DNA from: Planctomycetota bacterium
GTDB lineage: Bacteria > Planctomycetota > UBA1135 > UBA2386
Direction of reading: 5' to 3'
NCBI GenBank assembly: GCA_020848735.1
Contig: JADLHO010000003.1
Span: 1 to 61,854 of the forward strand
Length of the DNA stretch: 61,854 nucleotides
A program made the position numbers and the translations under genes. This document shows, piece after piece, positions 17,407 to 26,209 of the stretch. Positions within the stretch are counted from its first letter, which is position 1. Each line of letters begins with the position of its first letter. Under the pieces are notes generated by a model. It was not told the DNA's origin. It searched no databases and saw only the letters and a list, made by a program, of their open reading frames with translations.

Positions 17407-18996
17407 ATGGCCGCCAAACTCCCACCCAGCATCTTCAACGACGTCGTCGGCCCCGTGATGCGCGGCCCGTCGAGTTCGCACTCGGCCGCGTCGGTGCGCA
17501 TCGGCCGCCTCGCCCGCGGGCTCTGCGGCGGCGACCCCGAGCACGTGCTCGTCGAGTTCGACACGCTCGGTTCGCTCGCGACGACCCATGAGAGCCAGGG
17601 CTCCGACATGGGCCTCTTCGGCGGCCTGCTCGGCTGGGACGCCGACGACGCGCGCCTGCCGCAGTCCGCGGCGGCCCTGCGCGAGGCAGGCATCGCGCTC
17701 GAGATCCGCTGTGCGCCGCTCCACGATCCCCATCCGAACACCTACCGCCTCACGTTGCGGCGCCGCGGCGTCGAGCATCGCCTCGTCGCGATCTCGACCG
17801 GCGGCGGCATGATCGAGCTGATCGCGATCGACGACATCCCCGTCACGGCCTACGGCGATTACGCGATCACGCTGCTCGACGTGCGCGATGACGGCCGCGC
17901 GACGGCCGCCGCACTCGCGGCGCGCGCGGACGTCGACGAGGTGCAGATCGCACACGCGGTCGCCGGCGCGCGACGGACGCTCGTGCTCGCGCTGGCCCGC
18001 AGCTGCCTTCCCGACGAGGCCCTCGCGGCGCTGACGGCGGTCACGCGCGTGCGGCGCATGTCCCCCGTCCTGCCCGTGCTGTCGCGCAAGGGCCTGCGCG
18101 TGCCCTTCCTGCACGCCGGCGAGCTCGAGGCGCACGGCGACCCGGAGACCCTCCCGCTCTCCGCGTTCGCCCTCGCCTACGAATGCGCGCGCGGCGGTCT
18201 CGACGACGACGGCGTGTTCGCCGCGATGCGTCGCATCCTCGGCATCGTGCGCGAGGGCGTGCGCAGCGGACTCGCCGGCACCGAGTACGCGGACCGGATC
18301 CTCCCGCGACAGAGCCATCGGTTCCAGGCGCTGCTCGAACGCGACGCGCGGCTCGACTGCGGCGTCCTCGACCGGGCGATCCTCTACGTGAGCGCGCTCA
18401 TGGAGGTGAAGAGCTCGATGGGCGTCATCGTCGCCGCGCCCACCGCCGGGTCCTGCGCGACCTTCCCCGGCACCTGTCTCGCGGCGGCCGACGCCCTGGG
18501 CGCGGGCGAGGAGGCCATCCTGCGCGCGATGCTCGCCGCCGGTCTCGTCGGCGTCTTCGTCGCGACCCGCTCGAGCTTTGCCGCCGAGGTCGGTGGTTGC
18601 CAGGCCGAGACGGGTGCCGGCGCCGCCATGGCCGCGGCGGCGGTGGTCGAACTCGCCGGCGGTCCGGCGTCGGTTGCGCTCTCCGCGGCCAGCCACGCGC
18701 TGCAGAACGTGCTGGGCCTCGTCTGCGATCCGATCGCGAACCGCGTCGAAGCCCCGTGTCTCGGCCGCAATCTCGCCGGCGCTGCCAATGCGCTGACCTG
18801 CGCCAAGATCGCACTCGCGGGCTACCAGCACCTCGTCCCCCTCGACCAGGTGCTCGACGCGCATCGCGAGATCAGCGAGGCCATGGCCCGCGAGCTGCGC
18901 TGCACGGCGCTCGGCGGCCTCTCCATCACGCCGGCCTCGAAGGCGATCGAGGCGCGGCTCTGCGGGAGTTCGGGGAGCTGCGGCAGCTGCGGCTGA
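17407..18996 (+). CDS. sdaA: L-serine dehydratase (L-serine ammonia-lyase), iron-sulfur type, alpha and beta domains in one chain
   Basis: 529 residues. The beta domain opens with FNDVVGPVMRGPSSSHSA, and the alpha domain includes MEVKSSMGVIVAAPTAGSC. The cysteines expected to hold the oxygen-labile 4Fe-4S cluster are in TAGSCATFPG, GGCQAETG and CDPIANRVEAPC. The enzyme converts L-serine to pyruvate and ammonia in the cytoplasm. The length matches the fused single-chain form rather than the separate SdaAA/SdaAB. The extreme C-terminus is unusual, with three Cys in a Gly/Ser tail (CGSSGSCGSCG). It follows the preceding gene after 15 bases. Confidence 0.92.
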   Translation: MAAKLPPSIFNDVVGPVMRGPSSSHSAASVRIGRLARGLCGGDPEHVLVEFDTLGSLATTHESQGSDMGLFGGLLGWDADDARLPQSAAALREAGIALEIRCAPLHDPHPNTYRLTLRRRGVEHRLVAISTGGGMIELIAIDDIPVTAYGDYAITLLDVRDDGRATAAALAARADVDEVQIAHAVAGARRTLVLALARSCLPDEALAALTAVTRVRRMSPVLPVLSRKGLRVPFLHAGELEAHGDPETLPLSAFALAYECARGGLDDDGVFAAMRRILGIVREGVRSGLAGTEYADRILPRQSHRFQALLERDARLDCGVLDRAILYVSALMEVKSSMGVIVAAPTAGSCATFPGTCLAAADALGAGEEAILRAMLAAGLVGVFVATRSSFAAEVGGCQAETGAGAAMAAAAVVELAGGPASVALSAASHALQNVLGLVCDPIANRVEAPCLGRNLAGAANALTCAKIALAGYQHLVPLDQVLDAHREISEAMARELRCTALGGLSITPASKAIEARLCGSSGSCGSCG

Positions 18997-19007
18997 GCGG
19001 CCCTGCG

Positions 19008-20651
19008 TCAGCGCCGCGCCGCGATCGCATCGAAGCGATCGCAGGCGGCGCGGGCGAGTCCGGTGCCGACGCGCGACTCGTCGCCGAACTCGTAGTGCTC
19101 GTCGGCGGCGCGCGTGTGCGGGGGCCATGGCGACGGCGAGCCGTTGTCGACGGCAGGCCCATTGGGATCGCCGTGGCGGGCGAAGTCCGTCCAGCGGCGG
19201 ATCAGCTCCGCGCTGAGCGCCGCATCGCGTTCGTCGCCGAACGCGGCCAGCGTGCCGAAGACGTAGCCGATCTCGAGGCCGTGGAAGACGCCCTCGCGCG
19301 CGGCCCGGCCGCGCTGCGGACGGCGCGTGAACTGGTACAGCCAGCTCGTGCCGCCCGCGGCCTCGACGAAGCGGCAGAGGCGGCGCGCGGGCGCGGTGAA
19401 GGCGTAGGCGGTGATGAGCTCGTGCGCTGCGTCCTTCACCGCCGCGTCGTCCGCCGCGGGGAAGAGCGCGAAGACCTCGTCGGCATCCGCGCCGAAGAGC
19501 GTGCGCAACGCGAGCCGATAGCCGAGCACACGGCGCACCGGGAGGCTGCGGCTGAACACCGAGCCGTCGTCGAGCAGACTGCCGGCGAGGAACGGGACCT
19601 TCGCCATGCGGCCCGAACTCCAGACGAGCTCGGGCGCCTCGGGCAGCACGTGGCCATCGACGATCGGTCCCGGGTGCAGGGCGCGCTCGCCGCGCTCCGC
19701 GTTGCCGAGGCTGCCGATCGCGACCGGGATCGCGAGGAGCTCGTCGACGCTCAGCGCGCGCAGCTTCGCGAGCGCGTCGCGGTCCTCGCCCTCGACACCG
19801 AGCCGCTTCGCGACGTCCTTGCCGAGCGCATGACCCGACGTGCCGCGCGCGACCCTGCCGTCGAGCGGTGGCGTGTTCTCGCCGTAGTAGCCCGACTGTG
19901 CGATGGCGCGGTGGAAGAGCCCCGCCGCGAGCGGACTCGCCATCAGGTGCGTGACGTTCGCCGCTCCCGCGGACTCGCCGAAGATCGTGACGCAGTCCGG
20001 ATCGCCGCCGAACGCGGCGATGTTCGCCTGCACCCAGCGCAGGGCCGCGAGCTGGTCGAGGAGCCCTTGATTGCCGCTGCTCGCGCGCTGTTCGAGCTCC
20101 GCGTTCTCCGCGCTCAATGCCGGGTGCGCGAAGTAGCCGAAGACCCCGAGGCGGTATTGGATCGAGACGAGCACCACGCCCGCGGCCGCGAGGTGACGGC
20201 CGTCGTAGACGGGCGATCCCGCGCCCCCGACGAGATTGCCGCCGCCGTGGATCCACACCATGACCGGTAGCCCTCGCGCGGGTTCGAGCGACGGCGTCCA
20301 GACATTGAGGTAGAGGCAGTCCTCGCTCTGCGTGCGGAAGGCCAGCCCCGACGTGAGGTCCTGCGGTTGCGGACAGGCGGGCGAAAAGCGCGTGCAGGCG
20401 CGCTCGCCCTCCCAGGGCTCCGGCGGCTGCGGCGCCCGCCAACGCAATGCGCCGACCGGCGGCGCCGCGAAGGGGATGCCGCGGAACGCGTGGATCGGCA
20501 CGGTCCCGCGCGCGAGGGTCTCCCCGAGCACGAGCCCGGCCGTCGTGCGCACGCGCGGAGCGTCCTGCGCGGACGCGGCGGACGACAGGGCGAGGAGGGC
20601 GAGGGCGGGAACGATCGCGAGGACACGCGAACCGGAGCGGAGCGAGGGCAT
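19008..20651 (-). CDS. Type B carboxylesterase (secreted)
   Basis: 547 residues with a signal peptide ending near SSAASAQD. It is an alpha/beta hydrolase of the cholinesterase/para-nitrobenzyl esterase family: EDCLYLNVWTP, the oxyanion-hole HGGG and nucleophile Ser227 in GESAGAANV. The catalytic His is in GVFHGLEIGYVFG. At the position of the usual catalytic Glu (DEGS) the protein has LLDDGSVF, so Asp probably serves as the acid. It would hydrolyse carboxylic esters outside the cytoplasm; the substrate is unknown. The 3' end is 11 bases from that of the convergent serine dehydratase gene. Confidence 0.88.
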   Translation of the reverse strand: MPSLRSGSRVLAIVPALALLALSSAASAQDAPRVRTTAGLVLGETLARGTVPIHAFRGIPFAAPPVGALRWRAPQPPEPWEGERACTRFSPACPQPQDLTSGLAFRTQSEDCLYLNVWTPSLEPARGLPVMVWIHGGGNLVGGAGSPVYDGRHLAAAGVVLVSIQYRLGVFGYFAHPALSAENAELEQRASSGNQGLLDQLAALRWVQANIAAFGGDPDCVTIFGESAGAANVTHLMASPLAAGLFHRAIAQSGYYGENTPPLDGRVARGTSGHALGKDVAKRLGVEGEDRDALAKLRALSVDELLAIPVAIGSLGNAERGERALHPGPIVDGHVLPEAPELVWSSGRMAKVPFLAGSLLDDGSVFSRSLPVRRVLGYRLALRTLFGADADEVFALFPAADDAAVKDAAHELITAYAFTAPARRLCRFVEAAGGTSWLYQFTRRPQRGRAAREGVFHGLEIGYVFGTLAAFGDERDAALSAELIRRWTDFARHGDPNGPAVDNGSPSPWPPHTRAADEHYEFGDESRVGTGLARAACDRFDAIAARR

Positions 20652-21043
20652 GGCCGGAGTCGGAGCGAGCGGAGTTCGGGCGCGGATCACGCGGACGAGG
20701 CCCGGCCGTCCACGCGGAGCGGGATCGGAGCACGGCGCCTGGTCTCCGCACAATCCGTCGAGCGGGCAGCTCCGTGCGCCCCCACCCCGCCACGAGCGGG
20801 CAGGGCTCGGATCGTTCGCCCGCGGCAGAACGCGACGGTTCCGGAGCGCAGCGCCCGGCGTCAACGCGCGTTCGCGTGGTCGATCGGGGGATGCGCGAGG
20901 CGCGACGGGGGCGGCGCGGACCGTGGACCGCCTCGAGCGGAGCTTCCGGTGCCTGCGGCTCGCGGACGGACTACACTTCCCGGCCTCGCCGCCGTCCGGG
21001 TGGCGAGACGCTCGTTTCTCCAACCGCTCTCTCGCGAGGCCTC
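20652..21043. other. Divergent intergenic region without a recognised gene
   Basis: 392 bases between the starts of the carboxylesterase and the secreted protein at 21044. It must hold both promoters, but I could not fix a convincing -35/-10 pair on either strand. No tRNA, repeat or short conserved frame was recognised. Confidence 0.5.
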
Positions 21044-22120
21044 ATGAAGACCCTCTCCGCGCTCGGCGTCGCCGTGGCGCTTTCCGCCGCCGTCTCCGCG
21101 CAGACCACGTCGGTTTCGCCGTCCGGCCTGACGAACACCTACGGCGGGATCAACAACTCGATCCCCTGGGGTCCCTTCGTGCCGAGTGGCAACACCACCG
21201 GCGAGATCATGTGCCAGCAGATCGACAACGAGATGCTCGGGCGCACCGTCGCGATCACCGGCCTGGCCTTCCGCCACCAGTACAGCGCGACGCACGCGGC
21301 GAAGGCATACGCGACCACGCTCACGCTGGGCGACGCCGCCACCCCCGCGGCGGGCATCAGCGCGACCTTCGCGAGCAACTGGAAGGTCGGCGGCGCACAG
21401 ACCGTCGTGTTCGCCGGCACGCTGAACTTCCCCGCGGTGACGCCGTACGCGCGCCCGCCCGCGGCCTTCGATGCGCCGGTCGTCTTCCAGACCCCCTACT
21501 TCCACGCCGGCACCGACCCGCTCCTCTGGGAAGTGGTGACGCTGAGCTCGACCCCCGTCACGCCGACCTACTTCTACGAGCGCGGACCGGGCACGACGCA
21601 CACGGCCGGTGCGCTCGGCGGCGGTTGCCCGATCACGGGCGGCGCCAATCCGCTCAATGCGACGGGCACCGCGACCGCGACGACGATGCTGAACACGCTG
21701 ACCAATGGGCCGGCGTCCTCGACCGCGATCCTGCTCTTCGGCGACAGCTCCGATCTCCTCGCCGGCGCGATCCCGCTGCCCTTCAACCTCGGCCTCGTCG
21801 GCTCGCCGGGCTGCTGGCTCGAGATCAATCCCTTCGCCGACGTCGCCCTTGCGACGAACGCCACGGGCGGCGCGTCGCTCTCGCTGACCTACACGCTGAG
21901 CCCCGCCATCTCCGGCCAGCGCCTGCGCACGCAGTGGGTCGCCGTCGATGCGAGCTTCGCGATCGTGACCAGCAACGGCCTCGACCACTCGTTCCCCTAC
22001 AACGCGACGACGGGCACGCCCTGGCCGCTCGCGCGCGTCTACGCGAACGGCTTCGGCGCCACGCCCCCGGCGAGCGGCAGCATCCAGGTCAACGGCCTGG
22101 TCACGCAGTACCGCCACTGA
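21044..22120 (+). CDS. Secreted protein with internal beta-rich domain, function unknown
   Basis: 358 residues. A clear signal peptide (MKTLSALGVAVALSAAVSAQ) starts at ATG 21044. Asn/Thr/Gly-rich beta strands follow. The second half has ILLFGDSSDLLAGAIPLPFN and GSPGCWLEINPF, close to the strand pattern (GCWLEQDL, GFFTLPWNL) in the C-terminal domain of the protein at 56978, so it probably holds a divergent copy of that module. No enzyme motif was recognised. Its 3' end overlaps the convergent dapE by 20 bases. Confidence 0.7.
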   Translation: MKTLSALGVAVALSAAVSAQTTSVSPSGLTNTYGGINNSIPWGPFVPSGNTTGEIMCQQIDNEMLGRTVAITGLAFRHQYSATHAAKAYATTLTLGDAATPAAGISATFASNWKVGGAQTVVFAGTLNFPAVTPYARPPAAFDAPVVFQTPYFHAGTDPLLWEVVTLSSTPVTPTYFYERGPGTTHTAGALGGGCPITGGANPLNATGTATATTMLNTLTNGPASSTAILLFGDSSDLLAGAIPLPFNLGLVGSPGCWLEINPFADVALATNATGGASLSLTYTLSPAISGQRLRTQWVAVDASFAIVTSNGLDHSFPYNATTGTPWPLARVYANGFGATPPASGSIQVNGLVTQYRH

Positions 22121-23279
22121 TCCCGGCGACGGTGCCGGCCGACGCCGGGTCGCCGAAGAGCCAGCGCCCCAGCGCGTCGGCGGCTCGCGCGAGCTCGCGG
22201 AGGTCGATCCACTCCATCGCCTGATGGGCCTGGCTCGTTGCGCCGGGCCCCCAGTTGATCGCCGCGATGCCGAGCTCGCCGAGGCGACCGACGTCGGTAC
22301 AGGCCTGCTTGCTCGCGAGCGGCGCTCCGCCGCAGGCGAGCCGCAGTTCCTCGACGAGCGGGGACCCGCTCACGACGCGACCCGCCGGCCAGAACGCGGT
22401 GATCGCGAAGCTCGCGTCCTCGCCGATCAGCTCGCGCAGCTCGCCCTCGAGCTCGGCGCGGGTCCGTCCCGGTGCGAAGCGGACGTTGAGGCCGATCTCA
22501 CAGCGATCGGGCACGACGTTGATCGAACCGCGGTAGCCGATCGTCGTCGCGCTCACGACCTCGATCCAGGGCAGGCCGCCGATCTGCAGCTCGCGCGGGA
22601 CGCGCGCGGCGAGGCGCGTGAGCAGCGGTGCCGCAGCGTGGATCGCGTTGCGGCCCTGCCAGGGGCGCGCGGAGTGCGCGCGGCGGCCGGTGAACGCGAC
22701 CGCCACCTGCGCCGCGCCCATGCAGCCGAGCTCGATGCGCGCATCGGTCGGCTCCAGGCAGATCGCGAGCGACGCGTCGCGCACCGAGGACCCGGCCGCA
22801 GCGAGGATCGCCGGCAGCTCGCTGGCGTCGAACGGTCCTTCCTCGCGGGCGTAGAACACCGCGACGAGTTCGTGGCGCGGGGCCTCGCGCACCGCACGTT
22901 CGCACGCGGCGATCATGAGGGCGAGCGCGCCCTTCATGTCGGAGGCCCCCGTTCCGTAGAGGCGATCACCCGCGCGGTGCACGGGATTGGGACTCAGCTC
23001 GGGCACCGTGTCGAGGTGGCCGAGGAGCGCGACCCGCGCGCCCTCGCCCCGCAGTGGCCGGGGTGCGACACAGAGGCTGTCCCCGACGCGCAGGACCTCG
23101 TGGCAGCCGGCGGCGCGCAGGCGCGTCGCGACGAACTCGGCGAGCGCGGCCTCGTGCCCGTAGGGGCTCGGCTGCGCGAGCAACGCCTCGGCGAGCTCGA
23201 AGAGCGCGGCGTGGGAAGGGGCGAGCATGCGCTGGGCCATCTTGGCAAGTCGGCCGACGCGGACAAGGCGCGGTTGCAT
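22101..23279 (-). CDS. dapE: Succinyl-diaminopimelate desuccinylase, M20 peptidase family
   Basis: 392 residues. Metal ligands and catalytic residues of M20 enzymes are present: GHLDTVP, YGTGASDMKGALAL, REEGPFD and LEPTDARIELGCMGA. The dimerisation domain has RRAHSARPWQGRNAIH and the C-terminal ligand region is INWGPGATSQAHQ. The pattern is closest to actinobacterial-type DapE, which removes succinate from N-succinyl-LL-diaminopimelate in lysine and peptidoglycan precursor synthesis. Other M20 deacylases remain possible. In-frame ATGs exist at 23228, 23240 and 23279; the last has a good ribosome binding site. It is divergent from the sigma factor gene (33 bases). Confidence 0.8.
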   Translation of the reverse strand: MQPRLVRVGRLAKMAQRMLAPSHAALFELAEALLAQPSPYGHEAALAEFVATRLRAAGCHEVLRVGDSLCVAPRPLRGEGARVALLGHLDTVPELSPNPVHRAGDRLYGTGASDMKGALALMIAACERAVREAPRHELVAVFYAREEGPFDASELPAILAAAGSSVRDASLAICLEPTDARIELGCMGAAQVAVAFTGRRAHSARPWQGRNAIHAAAPLLTRLAARVPRELQIGGLPWIEVVSATTIGYRGSINVVPDRCEIGLNVRFAPGRTRAELEGELRELIGEDASFAITAFWPAGRVVSGSPLVEELRLACGGAPLASKQACTDVGRLGELGIAAINWGPGATSQAHQAMEWIDLRELARAADALGRWLFGDPASAGTVAGISGGTA

Positions 23280-23285
23280 CCGGAG

Positions 23286-23290
23286 TCCTC
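23286..23290 (-). promoter_or_regulatory. Ribosome binding site that decides the dapE start
   Basis: GAGGA lies 6 bases before ATG 23279. The alternative ATGs at 23240 and 23228 have no comparable sequence, so the longer start was chosen. Confidence 0.5.
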
Positions 23291-23312
23291 GCGGCGTGTC
23301 ATCGCGGCCTGA

Positions 23313-23981
23313 ATGTCCGTCGACGCGAACCGTAGGCCGGCCGCCTTGCCCGTCGCCGACGAGATCCGCCTGGTCAGTTCCGCCAAGCACGGGGACTCCG
23401 CGAGCTTCGAGGCCCTCGTCGAGCGCTATCTCGGGAAGGCGATCGGCGTCGCGATGGGCTACGTGCGCAACCGCGACGACGCCGCGGAACTCGCCCAGGA
23501 CGCCTTCCTCCGCGCCTGGCGGGCCCTGAGCGGCTTCCGCGACGGGGAGCCCTTCGCGCCCTGGTTCTTCCGCATCCTGCGCAACGGCTGCCTCTCGTTC
23601 CTCGAACGCCGCAAGCACCGGCGCGCGCTCTCCATCGACGCGCGCCGCGACGACGACAGCCCGGCCTTCGAACTGCGCGACGAGAGCGCCCGTCGCCCCG
23701 ACGAGCTCGTCGACAGCAAGCACGCGCACGAGGCCTTCCTCGCCGCGCTCGACAAGCTCAGCCTTCCCCATCGCGAGATCATCCTGCTGCGTCACGTCGA
23801 GGACCTCGAGTACGCGGAGATCGCGACGGTGCTCGAGATCCCGATCGGCACCGTGATGTCCCGCCTCTTTCACGCGCGACGCAAGCTGCGCGAACACCTG
23901 CAGACCTGGTTCCCTGCCGACGAGGAGCGTGCGCCGACCGCGCGCGCGGCATCGGGACGAGGGCGACCGGAGCGAGCATGA
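23313..23981 (+). CDS. ECF sigma factor (sigma-70 family)
   Basis: 222 residues. Region 2 reads FEALVERYLGKAIGVAMGYV, then NRDDAAELAQDAFLRAWRAL and FAPWFFRILRNGCLSFLE. Region 4 reads LPHREIILLRHVEDLEYAEI with IPIGTVMSRLFHARRKLR. It directs RNA polymerase to alternative promoters, usually in response to envelope signals. It heads a four-gene operon; its stop overlaps the ATG of the next gene, which looks like its membrane-bound anti-sigma factor. The C-terminal 25 residues after region 4 are low-complexity. No ribosome binding site stands out before ATG 23313. Confidence 0.92.
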   Translation: MSVDANRRPAALPVADEIRLVSSAKHGDSASFEALVERYLGKAIGVAMGYVRNRDDAAELAQDAFLRAWRALSGFRDGEPFAPWFFRILRNGCLSFLERRKHRRALSIDARRDDDSPAFELRDESARRPDELVDSKHAHEAFLAALDKLSLPHREIILLRHVEDLEYAEIATVLEIPIGTVMSRLFHARRKLREHLQTWFPADEERAPTARAASGRGRPERA

Positions 23982-24448
23982 AGCCGGCCCCACACGATGA
24001 CCACGAGACCGACCCGCCGCTGAGCGAGCGCGAGGCCCTGACCATGGCCTACGTCGACGACGAATTGTCGCACGAGGAGCGCCAGCGCTTCGAGGCGATG
24101 ATGGCCGAGGACCAAGCGCTCGCCGCCGCGGTCGCCGAACAGCGCGTGATGCTCGACCTCGGTCGCGCGGCGACGAGCGTCGAACCGACGGAGCGCGAAC
24201 TGCGCCGCTTCTGGTCCCGCTTCCACAACCGCGCGGAGTGGCAGCTCGGCTGGACGCTCCTCCTCGGCGGGCTCGCGGTGCTCGCGGTCTTCGGGATCTG
24301 CGAGGTCTGTCTCGCCGAGGGCCTGCCGACGATGGTGAAGGTCGCGGTGCTCTGCACGATCGCCGGCGCGGCCATCCTCTGCGGCTCGGTGTTGCGCCAG
24401 CGCAAGCTGCAGGCCCGCCTCGATCGCTACCGCGGAGTCGTCCGATGA
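23978..24448 (+). CDS. Probable membrane-anchored anti-sigma factor
   Basis: 156 residues. The N-terminal segment MAYVDDELSHEERQRFEAMM resembles the anti-sigma/zinc-finger-like helix that opens many RsiW-type anti-sigma factors, but the HxxxCxxC zinc ligands are missing. Two hydrophobic segments (about 92-112 and 116-138) place it in the inner membrane. The assignment rests mainly on position: the ATG overlaps the ECF sigma stop (ATGA) and its own stop overlaps the next ATG. It probably holds the sigma factor at the membrane until a signal arrives. Confidence 0.7.
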   Translation: MKPAPHDDHETDPPLSEREALTMAYVDDELSHEERQRFEAMMAEDQALAAAVAEQRVMLDLGRAATSVEPTERELRRFWSRFHNRAEWQLGWTLLLGGLAVLAVFGICEVCLAEGLPTMVKVAVLCTIAGAAILCGSVLRQRKLQARLDRYRGVVR

Positions 24449-24795
24449 CCGCCATCCAACTCGCGACCACCGATCAGCTCCCCGGCCACCGTGTCCTGCG
24501 TGCGGTCGGGATCGCGCGCGGGACGGCGATCCGGACGCGGCACGTCTTCCACGACTTCGTCGAGTGGTTGCGCAACCTCGTCGGCGCGGAGCTCGACCAC
24601 TATGTGAAGATGCTCGCGGAGACGCGCGAGCAGGCGCTCGATCGCCTGCGCGACGACGCGCGCCGCCTCGGTGCGGATGCCGTCGTCGGCCTGCGATTCG
24701 AGCTGAGCCGCATCGCCGGCGGCGCCGCGGAGGTCTTCGTCTACGGCACCGCGGTGAAGGTCGAGAGCGAGGCGGGCGTAGACTCCCGGGCATGA
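24445..24795 (+). CDS. YbjQ/UPF0145 family protein
   Basis: 116 residues. It begins TTDQLPGHRVLRAVGIARG and continues with RNLVGAELDHYVKMLAETRE and [14 protein letters not shown], the standard pattern of the UPF0145 (YbjQ, putative heavy-metal-binding) family of small homo-oligomeric proteins. The biochemical role is unknown. Overlaps of 4 bases at both ends tie it into the sigma-factor operon, an unusual context for this family. Confidence 0.88.
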   Translation: MTAIQLATTDQLPGHRVLRAVGIARGTAIRTRHVFHDFVEWLRNLVGAELDHYVKMLAETREQALDRLRDDARRLGADAVVGLRFELSRIAGGAAEVFVYGTAVKVESEAGVDSRA

Positions 24796-25991
24796 CGCCC
24801 GCGCGGCCGTTCGCCCTTCGCCTCGCCCTCGCCCTCACGTCGCCGCTCGTCCTCGCGCCACGCGCGCCGGTGCAGGAACCGCCGACCTTCGATCCGCGGA
24901 CCGCCTGGGACGAGATCGGCACGGCCTTCCATGCCGCGTGCGAGGAGCACGGTGTGGTCGGCGCCAGCCTCGCGTTCGTCAGGGGCGATGCCGTCTTCGG
25001 CATGCACCTTCACGGCCTGGCCGATCGCGAACGCGGACGCGCGGTGGACGCCGACACGATCTTCCACTGGGCGAGCTGCACGAAGACCTTGACCGGGATC
25101 GCGATCCTGCAGCTGCGCGACCGCGGCCGCCTCACGCTCGACGACCGCCTGCTCGATCACCTGCCCGAGCTGCGGGCCGTGCACGATCCCGAGGGCGCGT
25201 TGCCGTCGATCACCCTGCGGCATCTGCTCACGCACAGCTCGGGTTTCCGCGCCGCGACCTGGCCATTCGGCGGCGACCAGCCCTGGCATCCGCACGAGCC
25301 CACCGAGTGGTCGCAGCTCGTCGCGATGCTGCCCTACACGAGGCTCGAGTTCACACCGGGTGCGCGCTTCGCCTACTCGAACCCGGGCATCGTCTTCCTC
25401 GGTCGCATCCTCGAGCAGCTGAGCGGCGACGACTACGAGGTCTACGTCGACAAGAACCTGCTGCGGCCACTGGGCATGACCCGCAGCTATTTCGACCTCT
25501 CGCCCTATCACCTCCAGCGCCACCGCTCCCACAGCTATGAGCGGAAGGGCCGCGACGCCGTCGATCTCGGCCCGGACTTCGACACCGGGATCACGGTGAG
25601 CAACGGCGGCCTCAACGCGCCGCTGCCGGACCTCGCGCGCTATCTGGTCTTCCTGCTCGGCGCCTGCCCTTTGGACTCGGATGCGGCCGCGGTCCTGCGG
25701 CGCGAATCCCTGGCGGAGATGTTCACGCCGGTCCTGCCGACGGCCGCGCCGGGTTCCGCCGCGGCGTCCAGCGAACGGATCGGTCTTTGCTTCTTCGTGC
25801 AGGACGCCCAGGGCAGCCCCGTGCTGACCCATACCGGCGGCCAACGCTCCTTCGTGTCGTTCTTCTACGTCCATCCGGTCTCGGGCACCGGCGCGCTCGG
25901 CGCCTTCAACACGAGCACGGCCGGGCCGGTCATGGCGGCGATGCGGCGCCTCTGCATCGAGCGCCTGTCCCTACCCCTCACACCGCGCTGA
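24792..25991 (+). CDS. Beta-lactamase-fold serine hydrolase (class C/esterase-like), exported
   Basis: 399 residues with a signal peptide (LRLALALTSPLVLAPRA). Motifs of the penicillin-binding/class C group are Ser95 in SCTK, Tyr195 in AYSN and HTG at 347-349 in place of KTG. The HTG variant is usual in esterase- and D-aminopeptidase-like members (EstB, PBP4*), so hydrolysis of small esters or D-amino acid peptides is more likely than true antibiotic resistance. It is the last gene of the ECF operon (ATGA overlap), which suggests an envelope-stress or cell-wall role. Confidence 0.85.
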   Translation: MTPARPFALRLALALTSPLVLAPRAPVQEPPTFDPRTAWDEIGTAFHAACEEHGVVGASLAFVRGDAVFGMHLHGLADRERGRAVDADTIFHWASCTKTLTGIAILQLRDRGRLTLDDRLLDHLPELRAVHDPEGALPSITLRHLLTHSSGFRAATWPFGGDQPWHPHEPTEWSQLVAMLPYTRLEFTPGARFAYSNPGIVFLGRILEQLSGDDYEVYVDKNLLRPLGMTRSYFDLSPYHLQRHRSHSYERKGRDAVDLGPDFDTGITVSNGGLNAPLPDLARYLVFLLGACPLDSDAAAVLRRESLAEMFTPVLPTAAPGSAAASSERIGLCFFVQDAQGSPVLTHTGGQRSFVSFFYVHPVSGTGALGAFNTSTAGPVMAAMRRLCIERLSLPLTPR

Positions 25992-26090
25992 CGACCGGGT
26001 CCCGGCCTGCCGGACCCGGTCCATCCGCCTCTGAACCGTTGAGTCCGAGCGCCGTTCGTCACACGCTTCGGCCCGCGGCGACCGGTGCCC

Positions 26091-26149
26091 GCACCGCCCC
26101 CCCGCACCGCCCCCCCGCACCGCCCCCCCCCGCACCGGTCCCCCCCCCC
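26091..26149 (+). repeat. Tandem GCACCG plus poly-C tracts
   Basis: Four direct units follow each other: GCACCG with 7 C, GCACCG with 7 C, GCACCG with 9 C, then GCACCGGT with 10 C. They lie 60-120 bases before the ATG at 26210, in the only gap between the ECF operon and the barrel-protein gene. Homopolymers of this length are prone to slippage and could change promoter spacing or leader length. Their lengths are also hard to sequence reliably. Confidence 0.8.
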
Positions 26150-26209
26150 GACCCTCGAAACCACGAGCAGTCCGCGCCCATCATCCGATCGCGTGGACAG
26201 GAATTGACC

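Noticed and set aside
15208-20793. A 1861-codon open frame on the minus strand
   Set aside because: It runs antisense through the well-identified carboxypeptidase-regulatory-domain and serine dehydratase genes; its translation is low-complexity Arg/Ala/Gly sequence. Only the type B esterase in another frame is real on this strand.
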